Source: Acholeplasmataceae bacterium UBA5769
GTDB lineage: Bacteria; Bacillota_I; Bacilli_A; Acholeplasmatales; Acholeplasmataceae
Direction of reading: 5' to 3'
Assembly: GCA_002418725.1 (NCBI GenBank)
Contig: DIER01000014.1
Span: 19,021-33,498 of the forward strand
Length of the DNA stretch: 14,478 bases
This document shows, one piece after another, positions 13,979 through 14,478 of this stretch (its first letter is position 1; every line of letters begins with the position of its first letter). The translations under genes were made by a program, and so were the position numbers. Below the pieces are notes generated by a model that was not told where the DNA came from, searched no databases, and saw only the letters and a list, made by a program, of their open reading frames with translations.

Positions 13979-14478
13979 TTAATCCTTTCTTTCAAGCTGA
14001 ATCGCTAAATAGAGTCTGATTAAATCCTCTAGTTCTCTGGGGTTATATCCCGTCCATTGATGAATCCGATTAAGGCGATATTGCAAGGTATTTTTATGAA
14101 TGTATAATTCTTCACTCGCTTTTTGAATAGAACCGTTGTTCCGAATGTACGCAAGAATGATTTCTTTTGATTCTAGAATGTCGTCTTTGCTCATACCTTT
14201 AAAGACATGTGATGAGAAATCAATGTTTAAGTAACTCGAAAAACCCTGAAATAATAGATCTAATGAGGTGTTATCATAAACTCTAATCTGTCCACTACCT
14301 TTATTGGTTCCAAGCTCCACAACCATTTTGGCTTGTTTATATGAAACAAAGAAATCATTAATGGTTTGAATAGGTTCTGAAATACCAATGGTTGCGCGTA
14401 TTTTATACTTTTGTTCGAGATAAAACTTCATGGTTTTAATTTCAGCGATGAGATCTTGAATGCGTCGGTGTTGTGATA
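13979..14478 (-). CDS. PucR/CdaR-type transcriptional regulator, 5'-truncated by the window edge
   Basis: The frame is open to the right edge, so the N-terminus is missing; an ATG at 14431 is probably just internal, since coding-like sequence (SQHRRIQDLIAEIK) continues upstream of it. The last 65 or so residues are a typical PucR C-terminal helix-turn-helix: a helix with AYIRNNGSIQKASEELYIH, then KNTLQYRLNRI, then TGYNPRELEDLIRLYLAI. This domain occurs in CdaR and PucR, activators of sugar-diacid or purine use, and in related regulators of unknown effector. The preceding part resembles the GGDEF-like region often found before this domain (ATIGISEPIQ, SYKQAKMVVELG). The coupled oxidoreductase and the nearby glycerate kinase suggest it controls local carbohydrate genes; the effector is unknown. 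Confidence 0.88.
   Translation of the reverse strand, partial: SQHRRIQDLIAEIKTMKFYLEQKYKIRATIGISEPIQTINDFFVSYKQAKMVVELGTNKGSGQIRVYDNTSLDLLFQGFSSYLNIDFSSHVFKGMSKDDILESKEIILAYIRNNGSIQKASEELYIHKNTLQYRLNRIHQWTGYNPRELEDLIRLYLAIQLERKD

Noticed and set aside
13978..13995. TTG start for the second oxidoreductase
   Set aside because: The ATG at 13977 has a good ribosome site and begins directly with the Rossmann strand.
1..14478. tRNA, rRNA, CRISPR array, insertion sequence or recoded TGA
   Set aside because: No cloverleaf, rRNA-like stretch, regular repeat-spacer pattern or transposase was seen, and TGA acts as a normal stop.

Overview
All genes in this window lie on the minus strand, so transcription runs from high to low coordinates. 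The DNA is AT-rich. TGA is used as a real stop codon (for example at the ends of the MalG-type permease, the YdjC/ChbG-like gene and the SGNH hydrolase genes) and Trp is TGG, so the code is standard. Lipoprotein enzymes, dense operons, strong AGGAG-type ribosome sites, a possible cre site and a permease with a very long charged N-terminal extension suggest a low-GC Firmicute/Tenericute, perhaps an Acholeplasma-like or related Mollicute that kept the standard code. This placement is inference.

Layout in transcription order. (1) 14478-12748: the C-terminal part of a PucR/CdaR-type regulator, tightly coupled to a Gfo/Idh/MocA oxidoreductase and closed by a strong hairpin terminator. (2) 12573-11473: a type-2 glycerate kinase with its own promoter-like elements and an upstream palindrome. 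(3) 11391-9981: a RpiR/SIS regulator followed by a cytoplasmic SGNH (GDSL) esterase, ended by a terminator. (4) 9810 to the left edge: a long operon with gaps or overlaps of tens of bases at most. It holds a surface lipoprotein of the alkaline phosphatase/nucleotide pyrophosphatase superfamily, a GH4 6-phospho-alpha-glucosidase-like enzyme, a YdjC/ChbG-like carbohydrate deacetylase, an ABC importer (MalK-type ATPase, MalF-type permease with a ~310-residue cytoplasmic extension, MalG-type permease, solute-binding lipoprotein) and a second Gfo/Idh/MocA oxidoreductase that runs off the window.

Together this is a carbohydrate uptake and breakdown locus. The importer would bring in a glycoside or oligosaccharide, two candidate deacylases (YdjC/ChbG-like and SGNH) would trim it, GH4 would cleave the glycosidic bond, and the NAD(P)-type oxidoreductases would process the sugar. 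The odd point is that GH4 enzymes of this clade need a 6-phosphorylated substrate, yet there is no PTS and no sugar kinase here. One consistent idea is that the surface phosphodiesterase releases an already phosphorylated glycoside from a phosphodiester-containing polymer or lipid and the importer takes it up. This is a hypothesis, not something the sequence shows. A 16-bp palindromic motif shared by the control regions of units 2 and 4, and a cre-like site in front of unit 4, suggest common control by a local regulator plus catabolite repression.
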